Source: JAVBLU01 sp031553225 | GTDB taxonomy: Bacteria > Bacillota > Clostridia > Christensenellales > UBA1750 | Length of the DNA stretch: 36,132 nt | Direction of reading: 5' to 3' | Assembly: GCA_031553225.1 (NCBI GenBank) | Contig: JAVBLU010000052.1 | Coordinates: 1-36,132 of the forward strand | In this document: positions 16,738 to 24,354 of the stretch, piece after piece | How the letters are laid out: the number at the start of each line of letters is the position of its first letter | How positions within the stretch are numbered: position 1 is the first letter of the stretch | Position numbers and translations under genes: made by a program | The notes under the pieces: model-generated | Database searches by the model: none | What the model was told of the DNA's origin: nothing | Seen by the model: the letters and a program-made list of their open reading frames with translations, nothing else

Positions 16738-17109
16738 CTACGCAAACAGACACCAGCGCACCCCGTATCTGTCGATCAAGTCGACCATGAGGCCGCTGTA
16801 GGGGCAGGGGCCCAGCGGACACAGAATCTGCGCCCCCTCTTTCAGCGCGTCATAGGCCCTGTGCACCAACGCTTCCTTGCCCTGCCCGAAATGCAGGCAG
16901 AACTGCATCGTGGTGCCCGTAACGCGCTCCTCGTCCTTCAACGCCTCCGACAACGCCAGCACCTGCCCGTATACGTTCAGTTCGGCGTGCATAAACGTGC
17001 CGTCCGGGTGAGGATAGCTTGCCGTCATCTCGGCGCCGAAGGCCTGTTGGTACAGCTTGGCCGCGCCGTCGCTGCCACGCACGTATACCTGCATCATGGA
17101 TCTGCGCAT
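16738..17109 (-). CDS. VOC-family (PhnB/glyoxalase-like) protein
   Basis: The 123-residue protein has the paired beta-alpha-beta-beta-beta pattern of the vicinal oxygen chelate fold, with the PhnB-type signatures AAKLYQQAFGAEMT, MHAELNVYGQVLALSE and a closing DRYGVRWCLF. Members include glyoxalases, resistance proteins and enzymes of unknown substrate. The metal ligands of true glyoxalase are not clear here. It follows tetR by 46 nt on the same strand, so the two form an operon and the protein may act on, or protect against, the ligand that the regulator senses; that is inference. The ribosome site is poor (a G run). Confidence 0.82.
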   Translation of the reverse strand: MRRSMMQVYVRGSDGAAKLYQQAFGAEMTASYPHPDGTFMHAELNVYGQVLALSEALKDEERVTGTTMQFCLHFGQGKEALVHRAYDALKEGAQILCPLGPCPYSGLMVDLIDRYGVRWCLFA

Positions 17110-17155
17110 TCTCGGTGACCCCCCGTCTTTTCATCGTCCTGTCCGCAGGGCATCT

Positions 17156-17731
17156 TTATTGGCCCGGGCCTTCCAGGCTGCCCAGCCCAAAGAAGAGCAT
17201 GTCGATGAGCAGCCGCGCCATATGCGCGGGCTCCTCGGCCGCGCCGCCCTGAAGCCACCGCTCGATCACGTTCACGCATCCGGCCACGGCGAAGGTCTCC
17301 ACGTACAGCTTCGTCGCCGCGTCGAAGGTTTGCAGGCTCTTAAGCGACATGATCTGGGCGATGCCCGTTAGCTCGCGCTGAAAGGCAAAATCGGTGTTCT
17401 CGCCCAGAAGGCATCGAAAAAGCGCGGCTTTCTGCCGAAAATAGGAGAGGATGTCCTGCAGGCTCCTCTGGGACATGGGCTTGCTGAGCTGCACGTCCTG
17501 CTCGCCCAGGTAGCGAACCAGATCCTCTGCCACCTCCTTCTTCATGCGCTCCAGCAGGTCGTAAGGACTTTGGTAGTGCAGATAGAACGTACTGCGGTTG
17601 ATGCCCGCCGCGTCGCACAGGGCGCGGACGGACACCTTGGAGATGTGGTTTTGCTGCAACAGCTGCACAAGCGCCGTCTTGAGTAGCGCCTGCGTCATGC
17701 GCACGCGCTGGTCCGCGTATCCCTCCCGCAC
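17156..17731 (-). CDS. TetR/AcrR-family transcriptional regulator
   Basis: The 191-residue product has an N-terminal TetR DNA-binding domain (about 10-58, with SKVSVRALCDAAGINRSTFY and the following HYQSPYDLL) and a helical ligand domain of usual size. The GTG at 17731 was chosen because AGGAGGG lies five bases before it; the open frame extends 21 codons further but has no ribosome site and runs toward the promoter. It is divergent from the kinase-like gene at 17875 and shares the intergenic promoter, where a dyad (17836-17857) is a likely operator. It therefore probably represses itself and the divergent operon. The inducer is unknown. Confidence 0.9.
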   Translation of the reverse strand: MREGYADQRVRMTQALLKTALVQLLQQNHISKVSVRALCDAAGINRSTFYLHYQSPYDLLERMKKEVAEDLVRYLGEQDVQLSKPMSQRSLQDILSYFRQKAALFRCLLGENTDFAFQRELTGIAQIMSLKSLQTFDAATKLYVETFAVAGCVNVIERWLQGGAAEEPAHMARLLIDMLFFGLGSLEGPGQ

Positions 17732-17802
17732 GTTTTCCCTCCTCTGTTCAACAGATTCGGCCCGCCTGTCGATGAACGTGCCACGGCGCCGCACACTGGC
17801 GG

Positions 17803-17831
17803 TTGTTCTTCAACACAGCGTCTATTATAAT
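17803..17831 (+). promoter_or_regulatory. Forward promoter of the divergent tetR/kinase-like region
   Basis: TTGTTC (17803-17808) and TATAAT (17826-17831) are 17 nt apart. On the minus strand, TATAAT at 17825-17830 with TTGATT at 17847-17852 (16-nt spacer) can serve tetR, so the two promoters overlap face to face. Confidence 0.75.
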
Positions 17832-17835
17832 ACCA

Positions 17836-17857
17836 CTTGGATGAGCAATCAACCAAG
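17836..17857. promoter_or_regulatory. Candidate TetR operator
   Basis: A 22-bp dyad has arms CTTGG-x-TGA and TCA-x-CCAAG around GCAA, with one mismatch per arm. It lies directly behind the forward -10 box and inside the minus-strand promoter, so one bound repressor could block both. Confidence 0.6.
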
Positions 17858-17874
17858 CGGCTGGAGGGTTTTGT

Positions 17875-18600
17875 TTGCTGCGCGCAGTGTGTATCGGCTT
17901 TGGCGCTTTGGTCGGCTATTTTGCGGCCGCCGTGCTCGTGATTCTGGCCGTGCGGCCTGTGCTGAAAAATCGTTCGGAGCCCTTTCGCAAGCTGCTTCAC
18001 ATGGCCGCGCTGCTGTGCGTGCCCGTGGTGCTGGCCGCTTGCCCGACGTGGCAATGCGCCGCGGGCGTCATGCTCCTCTTCGGCGCAATCGTATTTCCGG
18101 TGCTGTTGGCGCTGGAGAAAACCGCCTGGTACCGCCGCGTGCTGCCGGAGCGCAGGGCCGGGGAGCTGAAGAGCAGCCTTCTTTTGTTCTTCTTCACCAT
18201 GTCGGCGCTCATCGCCCTGGTGTGGGGCGGCATGGGCGAGCAATGGCGATTCGTCATTTTGGCCGCGGTGCTGGCCTGGGGCCTGGGCGACGCGGCTGCA
18301 GCCTTGGTGGGCACGGCCTTCGGCCGCCGCCGGATACGCTGCCGCCTGGCCGACGGCAAAAAGACGGTGGAGGGCTCGGCCTGCATGTGCGCCGTGTCCG
18401 CGCTGGCCATTCTGGCTGTGTGCCTTGTTTCTTCCGGCGCGCCGTGGTACGCAAGCCTGGCCGCCGCATGCCTGGTCGCTCCTGCCTGCGCGGCCGCGGA
18501 GCTGTTCTCACGCCGCGGCCTGGACACGGTGATCGTACCCCTAACGGCCGCCTGCCTGCTGTTTGCCACCCTGCGCGTCTTTACCCTGCTGGGCCTCTAG
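17875..18600 (+). CDS. Dolichol/phytol-kinase-like integral membrane protein
   Basis: The 241-residue protein has about seven membrane segments and the motifs of the SEC59/VTE5 group within the phosphatidate cytidylyltransferase-like fold. These are FRKLLHM (37-43), GLGDAAAALVG (136-146), GKKTVEGS (161-168) and AELFSRRGLDTVIVP near the end. Such enzymes phosphorylate polyprenols, phytol or related lipid alcohols using CTP. The substrate in this organism is unknown. The TTG start at 17875 follows GGAGGG with six bases between. It is controlled by the promoter and dyad shared with tetR, and the CDF-like gene follows after 39 nt. Confidence 0.82.
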   Translation: MLRAVCIGFGALVGYFAAAVLVILAVRPVLKNRSEPFRKLLHMAALLCVPVVLAACPTWQCAAGVMLLFGAIVFPVLLALEKTAWYRRVLPERRAGELKSSLLLFFFTMSALIALVWGGMGEQWRFVILAAVLAWGLGDAAAALVGTAFGRRRIRCRLADGKKTVEGSACMCAVSALAILAVCLVSSGAPWYASLAAACLVAPACAAAELFSRRGLDTVIVPLTAACLLFATLRVFTLLGL

Positions 18601-18639
18601 CCAAAGCGCTTTCAAGCAGCAACCGCTTATTAGGCCGCC

Positions 18640-19299
18640 ATGAAAGGCCGGCCGGAACCGGGGGGATGTGCCATAGGAGGCAAACCGACAAGCGGCGAGC
18701 GCACGCTGCGCACGGCGCTTTTGCTCAGCGCGCCCGGCCCGCTTCTCACGGCGTACGCGGCCCTTCGCAGCCCCTCGGCCACGCAGCTGGCCGACTGCCT
18801 GCGCCGCAGCACCGAGCTTGTGGCCGTTGTGGCGGCGCTGGTCATCTACCGCATGCTCAGGGCGGACGGCGGGACCGACCCGGAGCGTAAGCCGCGCCTG
18901 GAACGCATATGCGGCCTGCTCGTGGGCGGGGCTATGGCGCTGTGCGGTCTGCTCATGCTTGCCGCCTCCTTGTTGCGCCTGGCACAGCACGCGGACGTAT
19001 CGGCCAGCCCCCTTGGCCTGGGCATCGCCGCGGCCGGCTTGATCGCCAACGGCGTCTTCTACCTGCGCTACCGCGCCCTGTCCCGCGCGGAGGGCGCGGT
19101 GCTGCGCACCCAGGAGCGGCTGTACCGCGCCAAGGCCCTGGTGGACCTGTGCGTCACGCTGTCGCTTTCTTGCCTGCTGCTTGCGCCCGGTCTTGCGCTC
19201 TCGCGGTACGCGGACAGCGCGGGCTCCCTGCTGGTGGCGTGCTATCTTCTGTACAGCGGTCTTACGGGCGTTCGGTCGGCCGTATCGTTCAAGCCATAA
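18640..19299 (+). CDS. CDF-like membrane protein lacking the cytosolic domain
   Basis: The 219-residue protein has about six hydrophobic segments, and its last part (SRYADSAGSLLVACYLLYSG) matches the cation diffusion facilitator membrane domain. The usual cytosolic domain is absent, and the metal-binding HxxxD and DxxxD residues of true CDF transporters are only partly present (LADCLRR near residue 50 and YADSAGS near 190). Ion transport is therefore doubtful. The ATG at 18640 lacks a good ribosome site; AGGAGG lies inside the frame at 18675-18680 but no start codon follows it closely, so the N-terminus is uncertain. It follows the kinase-like gene by 39 nt. Confidence 0.7.
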   Translation: MKGRPEPGGCAIGGKPTSGERTLRTALLLSAPGPLLTAYAALRSPSATQLADCLRRSTELVAVVAALVIYRMLRADGGTDPERKPRLERICGLLVGGAMALCGLLMLAASLLRLAQHADVSASPLGLGIAAAGLIANGVFYLRYRALSRAEGAVLRTQERLYRAKALVDLCVTLSLSCLLLAPGLALSRYADSAGSLLVACYLLYSGLTGVRSAVSFKP

Positions 19300-19311
19300 G
19301 GAAAAGTGCAA

Positions 19312-19339
19312 TTGACAGCCCCCGGCAGCGCTGTACAAT
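19312..19339 (+). promoter_or_regulatory. Promoter of the mannosidase gene
   Basis: TTGACA (19312-19317) and TACAAT (19334-19339) with a 16-nt spacer lie just before GGGGAGG and the mannosidase ATG. Confidence 0.8.
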
Positions 19340-19371
19340 AAAGGAAACGCTGCCTGCGGGGAGGAATCGCC

Positions 19372-21732
19372 ATGCCGGATCCGGTCGTTCACGTCGTTTC
19401 CACGTTCCATCACGACATCGCCTACCTTCGGCCGTGCAACGAATACCTGCCGATGTGCTTTGACATCATCAACCGCGCGCTGGCCCTGATGGAGCGGGAC
19501 CCGGGCTATTGCTTCGCCATCGAGCAACAGTTTTTGTGGCGTGCGTACTGGGAGGCCTTCCCGGAAAAGCGCGGCGCGCTGCGCAAATACGCCGCAGAAG
19601 GCCGGCTAACCGCCTCGCCCGGCTTGCTCGCCGTGCCGGACACGAGCATGACGGACGGTGAGTCCATGTTCCTGCAGGCGTGCGTAGGCAAGCGCTGGCT
19701 TGCCGAGCACGTGGGGCTGTCGCCCACCGTGTGCCTCATCGCCGACTGCTGGGGCCACCACAGCCAGCTGCCGCAGATCGTGTCGCTGTGCGGCTACAAG
19801 TACTACATGTTCATGCGCTGCATGCGGCGCGACGTGCGGGATCTCGGCGAAAACTTCCTGTGGCAGGGCCTGGACGGCACGGCCGTGAAGACGCACTGGC
19901 TGTCGGACGGATACGCGGGCATCCGCTTCCCCACCACCGCCCCGGCCGTCAACGCCGACGAGCAGACCTGGCTGGGCATCGGCGCCGACGCCCTGCGCAA
20001 GGGCTTTGACAGCCGCGTCGCGCAGAACAGCGGCGACGACGTGCTGCTGCCCAACGGCGGCGACATGCAGGTGCCCCAGGCGTCCGCGCCCCAGGCGCTG
20101 GCCGCGCTGAACCGCACGGGGCTGCTGCCCGCCATGCGCTTTTCCTCCTTCGAGCGGTACATGGACGGCGTGCCCTGGGCGCAAAAGCCCACGGTGACGG
20201 GCGAGTTCAACACCTCCTTCCAGGGCACGCTCACAACGAACATCCAAATAAAACAGTACAACAGCCGCTTGGTGGCCGCGGCCCTATCACTGGAGAGCGC
20301 CGCCGTGCTGCTGCGCCGCCCGGACATCGACCTTGCGCCCGTGTGGGAGACGCTGCTCAAAGGCCAGTTCCACGACACGATCTGCGGCACGCTGTGCGAC
20401 AAGGCTCTGAGCGACACGCTGAACGAATACCGCTTGGCCGAGGCGCTGCTGTCTCAAAAGCAGCGGCAGCTGGACGGCGACGCCCCGCCCCACGCTCTCA
20501 ACCCGCTGGGCTTTGCGCGGAGGGAAATTGTGGAGGACGGCGGGCGCGCCTACCTCGTCAGCCTGCCGGCCATGTCCGCCGCACCGCTGAGCGCAGCGGC
20601 GCCCCTTGTAAACGCGCAAAAGCCCCGCAGCCTGCCCTGCGCGTTTGAAAACGATTTCTACGCCGCCAAGATCGATGAAAACGGCAACATCGTCAGCCTG
20701 CTGGAGCGCGCCTCCGGCCGCGAGCTGGTCGCCAGCCGCGCCTACCGAAACAAGATTCCGGTCGCTTTCGGCGAGGTGCACATGCAGCTGGACAACGGCG
20801 ACAACTGGAACGTGTTTCACGCGCCGTGGTCGGTTCCCGCGGCGGACAACTTCCTGGTGGACAACTACGAAGACCCCTACGACCGCGAGGCGCTGCCCGC
20901 GTACCGCAACGTCGGCCCCTTCCCCCGCCGCGTGGTCAGCGCAAGCGTGGTATGCGACCAGGGCGAGCGGCTGGTGGTGGAGCAGGTGGCCGAGATCGGC
21001 TACTGGATTATCAAGGCGCAGATCACTACGCGCATGACGCTGTGCCTGCACGAACCGCTCATCCGCTACGAGACCCAGCTGCTCACCAGCGGCAAGCACG
21101 TGCGCTTCCGCGTAGCCTTTCCGGCCAACATACAGGGCGGCCGGGTGCTGCACGAGATTCCCTTCGCAGCCGTGGAACGTCCGCGCTCGGAGTTTGGCGC
21201 CATGGGGTTTGTGGATCTAAGCGACGAGAACGCCGGGCTCTCCATGCTGAACATCGGTCAGCCGGGCAACTGTGTGGATGCGGACGGAAACCTGCTGCTC
21301 TCGCTCCACCGCGCCGTGGCCATGGAGTACAAGTGTCCGAGCGAGGCGTCCTTCAACGTGGGCGTACCCCAGCGCTTTAGCTACGCGGTGCTGCCGCACG
21401 CCGCCCTCAACGTGGCTGCCATAACGGCCGCGGCCAAAGCCTACAGGCAACCCCCCATTGTGGTGCGCGCGGCCGTGCCCGAAGAGGGTTTCACTGTGTC
21501 CGGCGAGAACCTGCTGCTCTCCTGCGCCCGCTACGACGGACCCGACGTGTTCCTTCGCGTGTACGAGACCTCCGGCCTTGAGGGCCGCGGAAGCCTGCAC
21601 GTGCCAGCCCGCTTCACCTCCTTTGCCCCGGCGGACGGCCTGCAGCGCCCCGCCGCGCCCTTCGCCGACTGCGGCCGCACCCTGCCCCTCGCCCTTCGCC
21701 CGCACGAGATACAGGGCTTCCTCTTCCGCTGA
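19372..21732 (+). CDS. GH38-family alpha-mannosidase
   Basis: This 786-residue glycoside hydrolase is predicted to release alpha-linked mannose. The N-terminal catalytic part has the zinc-binding HHD (His13, Asp15), the nucleophile motif IADCWGHHSQLPQI (Asp125 in the place of the catalytic Asp), and the later zinc His in GQFHDTICGT (His334). Beta-sandwich domains fill the C-terminal half, including KIDENGNIVSLLERASGRELV. There is no signal peptide, so it acts inside the cell on imported glycans. The ATG follows GGGGAGG. The sugar transporter and regulator that probably serve it lie beyond the AT-rich island. Relatives act on mannosylglycerate or N-glycan fragments, and which applies here is unknown. 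Confidence 0.9.
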   Translation: MPDPVVHVVSTFHHDIAYLRPCNEYLPMCFDIINRALALMERDPGYCFAIEQQFLWRAYWEAFPEKRGALRKYAAEGRLTASPGLLAVPDTSMTDGESMFLQACVGKRWLAEHVGLSPTVCLIADCWGHHSQLPQIVSLCGYKYYMFMRCMRRDVRDLGENFLWQGLDGTAVKTHWLSDGYAGIRFPTTAPAVNADEQTWLGIGADALRKGFDSRVAQNSGDDVLLPNGGDMQVPQASAPQALAALNRTGLLPAMRFSSFERYMDGVPWAQKPTVTGEFNTSFQGTLTTNIQIKQYNSRLVAAALSLESAAVLLRRPDIDLAPVWETLLKGQFHDTICGTLCDKALSDTLNEYRLAEALLSQKQRQLDGDAPPHALNPLGFARREIVEDGGRAYLVSLPAMSAAPLSAAAPLVNAQKPRSLPCAFENDFYAAKIDENGNIVSLLERASGRELVASRAYRNKIPVAFGEVHMQLDNGDNWNVFHAPWSVPAADNFLVDNYEDPYDREALPAYRNVGPFPRRVVSASVVCDQGERLVVEQVAEIGYWIIKAQITTRMTLCLHEPLIRYETQLLTSGKHVRFRVAFPANIQGGRVLHEIPFAAVERPRSEFGAMGFVDLSDENAGLSMLNIGQPGNCVDADGNLLLSLHRAVAMEYKCPSEASFNVGVPQRFSYAVLPHAALNVAAITAAAKAYRQPPIVVRAAVPEEGFTVSGENLLLSCARYDGPDVFLRVYETSGLEGRGSLHVPARFTSFAPADGLQRPAAPFADCGRTLPLALRPHEIQGFLFR

Positions 21733-21739
21733 GGAGGGA

Positions 21740-21776
21740 AGCGGCGCCGCGCCGGTAAACCGGCCGTGCAGCCGCT
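21740..21776 (+). repeat. Nested hairpin behind the mannosidase gene
   Basis: AGCGGC (21740-21745) pairs with GCCGCT (21771-21776) and encloses GCCGGT/ACCGGC (21751-21764). No T run follows, so it may protect the 3' end but is not a clear terminator. Confidence 0.45.
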
Positions 21777-21854
21777 CACAAAAAGTAACCGCTATTGCGC
21801 GACGCACGAGGCGGCGTTCCCGGCCAAGCACCGCTGCGGCAACCGCCTTCCTGA

Positions 21855-21892
21855 GCAGTCCAACGCAGTCCAACGCAGTCCAACGCAGTCCA
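21855..21892 (+). repeat. Tandem decamer array at the left edge of the AT-rich island
   Basis: GCAGTCCAAC is repeated three times in a row, followed by a fourth partial copy (GCAGTCCA). A 17-nt stretch spanning two units recurs exactly at 26046-26062, at the other side of the island. Confidence 0.9.
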
Positions 21893-21911
21893 CCATAGTG
21901 TGATATTAACC

Positions 21912-21964
21912 CAAACACTTCTAAGCGCAGAAAATATAAGTTATTCTGCGCTTAGAAGTGTTTG
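21912..21964. repeat. 21-bp perfect inverted repeat at the island's left end
   Basis: The arms 21912-21932 and 21944-21964 are exactly complementary over 21 bp around an 11-nt AT-rich centre; each contains ACTTCTAAGCGCAGAA or its complement. No T run follows. It lies 26 nt before the -35 box of the fic promoter. Confidence 0.93.
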
Positions 21965-21989
21965 ATAAAAGCTTTATTTCACGATAATA

Positions 21990-22018
21990 TTGTTTTAGTC
22001 TACAAATTATGATATGCT
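21990..22018 (+). promoter_or_regulatory. Promoter of the fic-like gene
   Basis: TTGTTT (21990-21995) and TATGCT (22013-22018) have a 17-nt spacer. A transcript starting near 22025 would exclude the ATG at 22014 and supports the ATG at 22047. Confidence 0.6.
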
Positions 22019-22046
22019 AATTTCAACCAATCTTTGGGAGGTTGAA

Positions 22047-23174
22047 ATGTCACCTTCACACGGCAGCTATATCTTAGAATATGAAAGCGGAAGAACCTAC
22101 CACACATTTGCGCCCGCTCCGTTACAAAATTTAGGTAAGATTGATATTAATGATCAACTGCTATCGCAATTAGTAAAAGCTCATTCGCTACTTGGTAGGC
22201 TTGATGGTATGTTTTCCAGTATCCCCGACATGGATATTCTGCGATTTCCATTGGCTCGATATGAGGCAATATACTCTATTGAAATTGAAAAGAGAGAACT
22301 CTTATATAGTGAACGATATGGAGCTGAGTCCTATATAATTCCTGACGAAAAAATGATTGCTTCCTACTCTGATTTATTACTTCAAGGGAAAACGTCCTTC
22401 TTAAACAAAACGTCATCGCTGGACATCATGCGAAAGTGCCATCGCTTGATATTCAACGATGACTGTTATGAAGCAGGGCAATACAGAACTACACAGTTGT
22501 TTACATATCCAAGGGTTGTTTCCATAGGCGGACATCCTTACTATAATCCTCCGAATCCCGATGAGGTAATGATAGCATTAGACGATTTAGAAAAATACTT
22601 AAATCCAGATAACCCTTGTGAATTTGATTCGGTTATTCAAATTGCACTTGCTTATTACCAAATAGCTACGATACGCCCCTTCCTCTTTGGGAATGGTTTG
22701 GTGGAAAGAGTATATATCAATCTATTATTGATGGGTAGCGGGGTTCTGTCCTATCCTCTGCTATGTATGTCGGATTGTTTGTTGGGTAGCGACGTGATGT
22801 ATCGAGACACGCTTAGCATTGTAAGAGATAATTTCAAAGGCTATGAGGCGTGGCTAAAATTTTTCTTAAAAACTTTAATAGCATCAGCCGATAAAACAAT
22901 TAAGATGCTGGCTGAAATTCATCAGCTAAGGGTATCTGACTTAGAGGTGCTTAACAAATACGAAAAATGTTCGCCCCTATTGTTGGCATTTTATGATTAT
23001 CTTTGGAAATCGCCAATAATCGAGGCCCGAAATATGGTCTCAATTCTGAATGTGTCATATAATACGATTGCAAAAATGATGGACATTTTGTGCCGTCTCG
23101 GTTTACTTGAGCAGATGGATTCAAGGACTCGATATAGAAAGTTTGGCTATAGACGTCTGCTCAATATCTACTGA
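22047..23174 (+). CDS. Degenerate Fic-domain protein with C-terminal winged helix
   Basis: The 375-residue protein follows the Fic_N plus Fic plan. Active Fic enzymes transfer AMP or similar groups using HxFx(D/E)GNGRxxR. Here the motif is RPFLFGNGLVER (210-221): His is replaced by Arg210, the acidic residue by Phe214 and the anion-binding Arg by Leu218, while GNG and Arg221 remain. The inhibitory helix (S/T)xxxE(G/N) is also altered (SIEIEK, 77-82). A winged-helix domain (about 310-375, MVSILNVSYNTIAKMMDILCRLGLLEQ) ends the protein. It is therefore probably not an AMP-transferase and may be a DNA-binding sensor or regulator. The ATG at 22047 follows GGGAG; an in-frame ATG at 22014 is upstream of the likely transcript start. 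It lies 182 nt before the HNH gene, same strand. Confidence 0.85.
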   Translation: MSPSHGSYILEYESGRTYHTFAPAPLQNLGKIDINDQLLSQLVKAHSLLGRLDGMFSSIPDMDILRFPLARYEAIYSIEIEKRELLYSERYGAESYIIPDEKMIASYSDLLLQGKTSFLNKTSSLDIMRKCHRLIFNDDCYEAGQYRTTQLFTYPRVVSIGGHPYYNPPNPDEVMIALDDLEKYLNPDNPCEFDSVIQIALAYYQIATIRPFLFGNGLVERVYINLLLMGSGVLSYPLLCMSDCLLGSDVMYRDTLSIVRDNFKGYEAWLKFFLKTLIASADKTIKMLAEIHQLRVSDLEVLNKYEKCSPLLLAFYDYLWKSPIIEARNMVSILNVSYNTIAKMMDILCRLGLLEQMDSRTRYRKFGYRRLLNIY

Positions 23175-23325
23175 AATGTATATTAACCGATAAGCTATGT
23201 TACATAGAAGGATTAGGGATAAGCGTTTTATTTTTGAAGGTCGGTGCCTAAGCCAATAAAACAAAAGTCGTCATATCGAGAATTTTTTATGTTAAACGAT
23301 ATAAGGATTATGACGAAAAGTATGT

Positions 23326-23331
23326 TATAAT
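23326..23331 (+). promoter_or_regulatory. -10 box for the three-gene defence operon
   Basis: A TATAAT lies 26 nt before the HNH start. No clear -35 box was found at normal spacing, so this is tentative. Confidence 0.4.
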
Positions 23332-23356
23332 TGAAATTAATTGGTAGGTGATGAAT

Positions 23357-24118
23357 GTGCAGGATAACAGAAGAGAACCAACTCCAAATGAAAGGCTACA
23401 GCTCTCAAATGAAGTTGGGGGCAGATGCCCACTATGCGGGAACTCTCTAACCAGTATAAAGAAGGGTAGAGCATATAATATTTGCCAAATAGCTCATATA
23501 TATCCTGCGAATCCACTCTCGAATGAAGAAAAACTATTAGAAAATGAATTGCGCCTTAGCGATGATGTGAATGATTTGAATAATCTATTAGCTGTGTGTG
23601 CCCATTGTCACACCAAGTTTGATAAGCCACGAACAATTGAAGAATATCGGGAATGGTATCGCTTAAAAAAACGAATTATTGAGAACGCTAATGCAAAAGA
23701 TACATATCGCCTTTTCAATATCGAAGGAGAAATTCGGACTGTACTTGAAAAATTGAATAATCCTCTTTTTGAAGAATCATTAGTGAAATTGAGCTATGAA
23801 TCATTGAAAATAGATCAAAAAACTAATGATACCATGCCATATGCAATTAAAAGAACCATTAAAAATGACGTGGTGGATTATTTTGATTTCATCCGCAGTT
23901 TATTTATTGAAATAGATAATGTATCTCCATACAAGTTTGACACCCTCGCGACACAAGTAAAAGCATTTTATTGTAAATGTATGCAATCAAATCAAAATCA
24001 AGAATTTATATATTCAGTTATTGTGGATTGGTTGTATGAGAAAACAGGTAGGTATTCCCAGAGGGCTTGTGAAATTATTGTTGCTTTCTTTATTCAAGAT
24101 TGCGAGGTGTTCTCATGA
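23357..24118 (+). CDS. HNH endonuclease effector with ABC-3C-type C-terminal domain
   Basis: The 253-residue protein has an N-terminal HNH nuclease: zinc pairs CPLC (24-27) and CAHC (81-84), and catalytic-type residues in IAHIYP (His47) and LNNLLAVCAHCH (Asn76, His85). The C-terminal part (about 125-253) ends RACEIIVAFFIQDCEVFS, which resembles the C-terminal domains that link effectors to ABC-three-component (ABC-3C) systems. Such proteins are predicted to cut invader or host DNA once the ATPase partner is triggered. A GTG at 23357 best fits the AGGTGA ribosome site; ATG at 23351 is possible but overlaps that site. Its stop overlaps the next start (ATGA at 24115-24118), so translation is coupled. 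Confidence 0.85.
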   Translation: MQDNRREPTPNERLQLSNEVGGRCPLCGNSLTSIKKGRAYNICQIAHIYPANPLSNEEKLLENELRLSDDVNDLNNLLAVCAHCHTKFDKPRTIEEYREWYRLKKRIIENANAKDTYRLFNIEGEIRTVLEKLNNPLFEESLVKLSYESLKIDQKTNDTMPYAIKRTIKNDVVDYFDFIRSLFIEIDNVSPYKFDTLATQVKAFYCKCMQSNQNQEFIYSVIVDWLYEKTGRYSQRACEIIVAFFIQDCEVFS

Positions 24119-24354
24119 TTCTACCTAATAAGTTAATTCGATTTGAAGATAGCATTATTTCAAGGATTCCCTGCTTGCTAAAAAAGGTAGAAGCTTCAGA
24201 CCAAAATCTAATGGGCTTGTACGAGGATACTAAAAAAAGCTTTGCTGATATAAATCAATACATTCTCACGTTAGATGTTTTGTTTGTTCTAGGGAAGATT
24301 AAACTGGATAAAGAATCGAGGAATATAACATATGTTGCATCAGATCGCATGTGA
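24115..24354 (+). CDS. Small ABC-3C middle component (MC6-like)
   Basis: The 79-residue protein starts MILPNKLIRFEDSIISRI, and its end pattern YILTLDVLFVLGKIKLD matches the short middle components of ABC-3C systems (MC6 type in my judgement). Those proteins are small winged-helix-like adaptors between the effector and the ATPase. The ATG at 24115 overlaps the HNH stop by 4 nt and follows GAGGTG; the frame also has a TTG five codons upstream, which is not needed. The ATPase gene starts inside its 3' end (23-nt overlap). Family assignment rests on pattern and context. Confidence 0.75.
   Translation: MILPNKLIRFEDSIISRIPCLLKKVEASDQNLMGLYEDTKKSFADINQYILTLDVLFVLGKIKLDKESRNITYVASDRM

Noticed and set aside
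14399..17160. Integrated element using tRNA-Leu as attachment site
   Set aside because: No copy of the tRNA-Leu 3' end was found downstream and no integrase is present; the genes there have mostly host-like composition.
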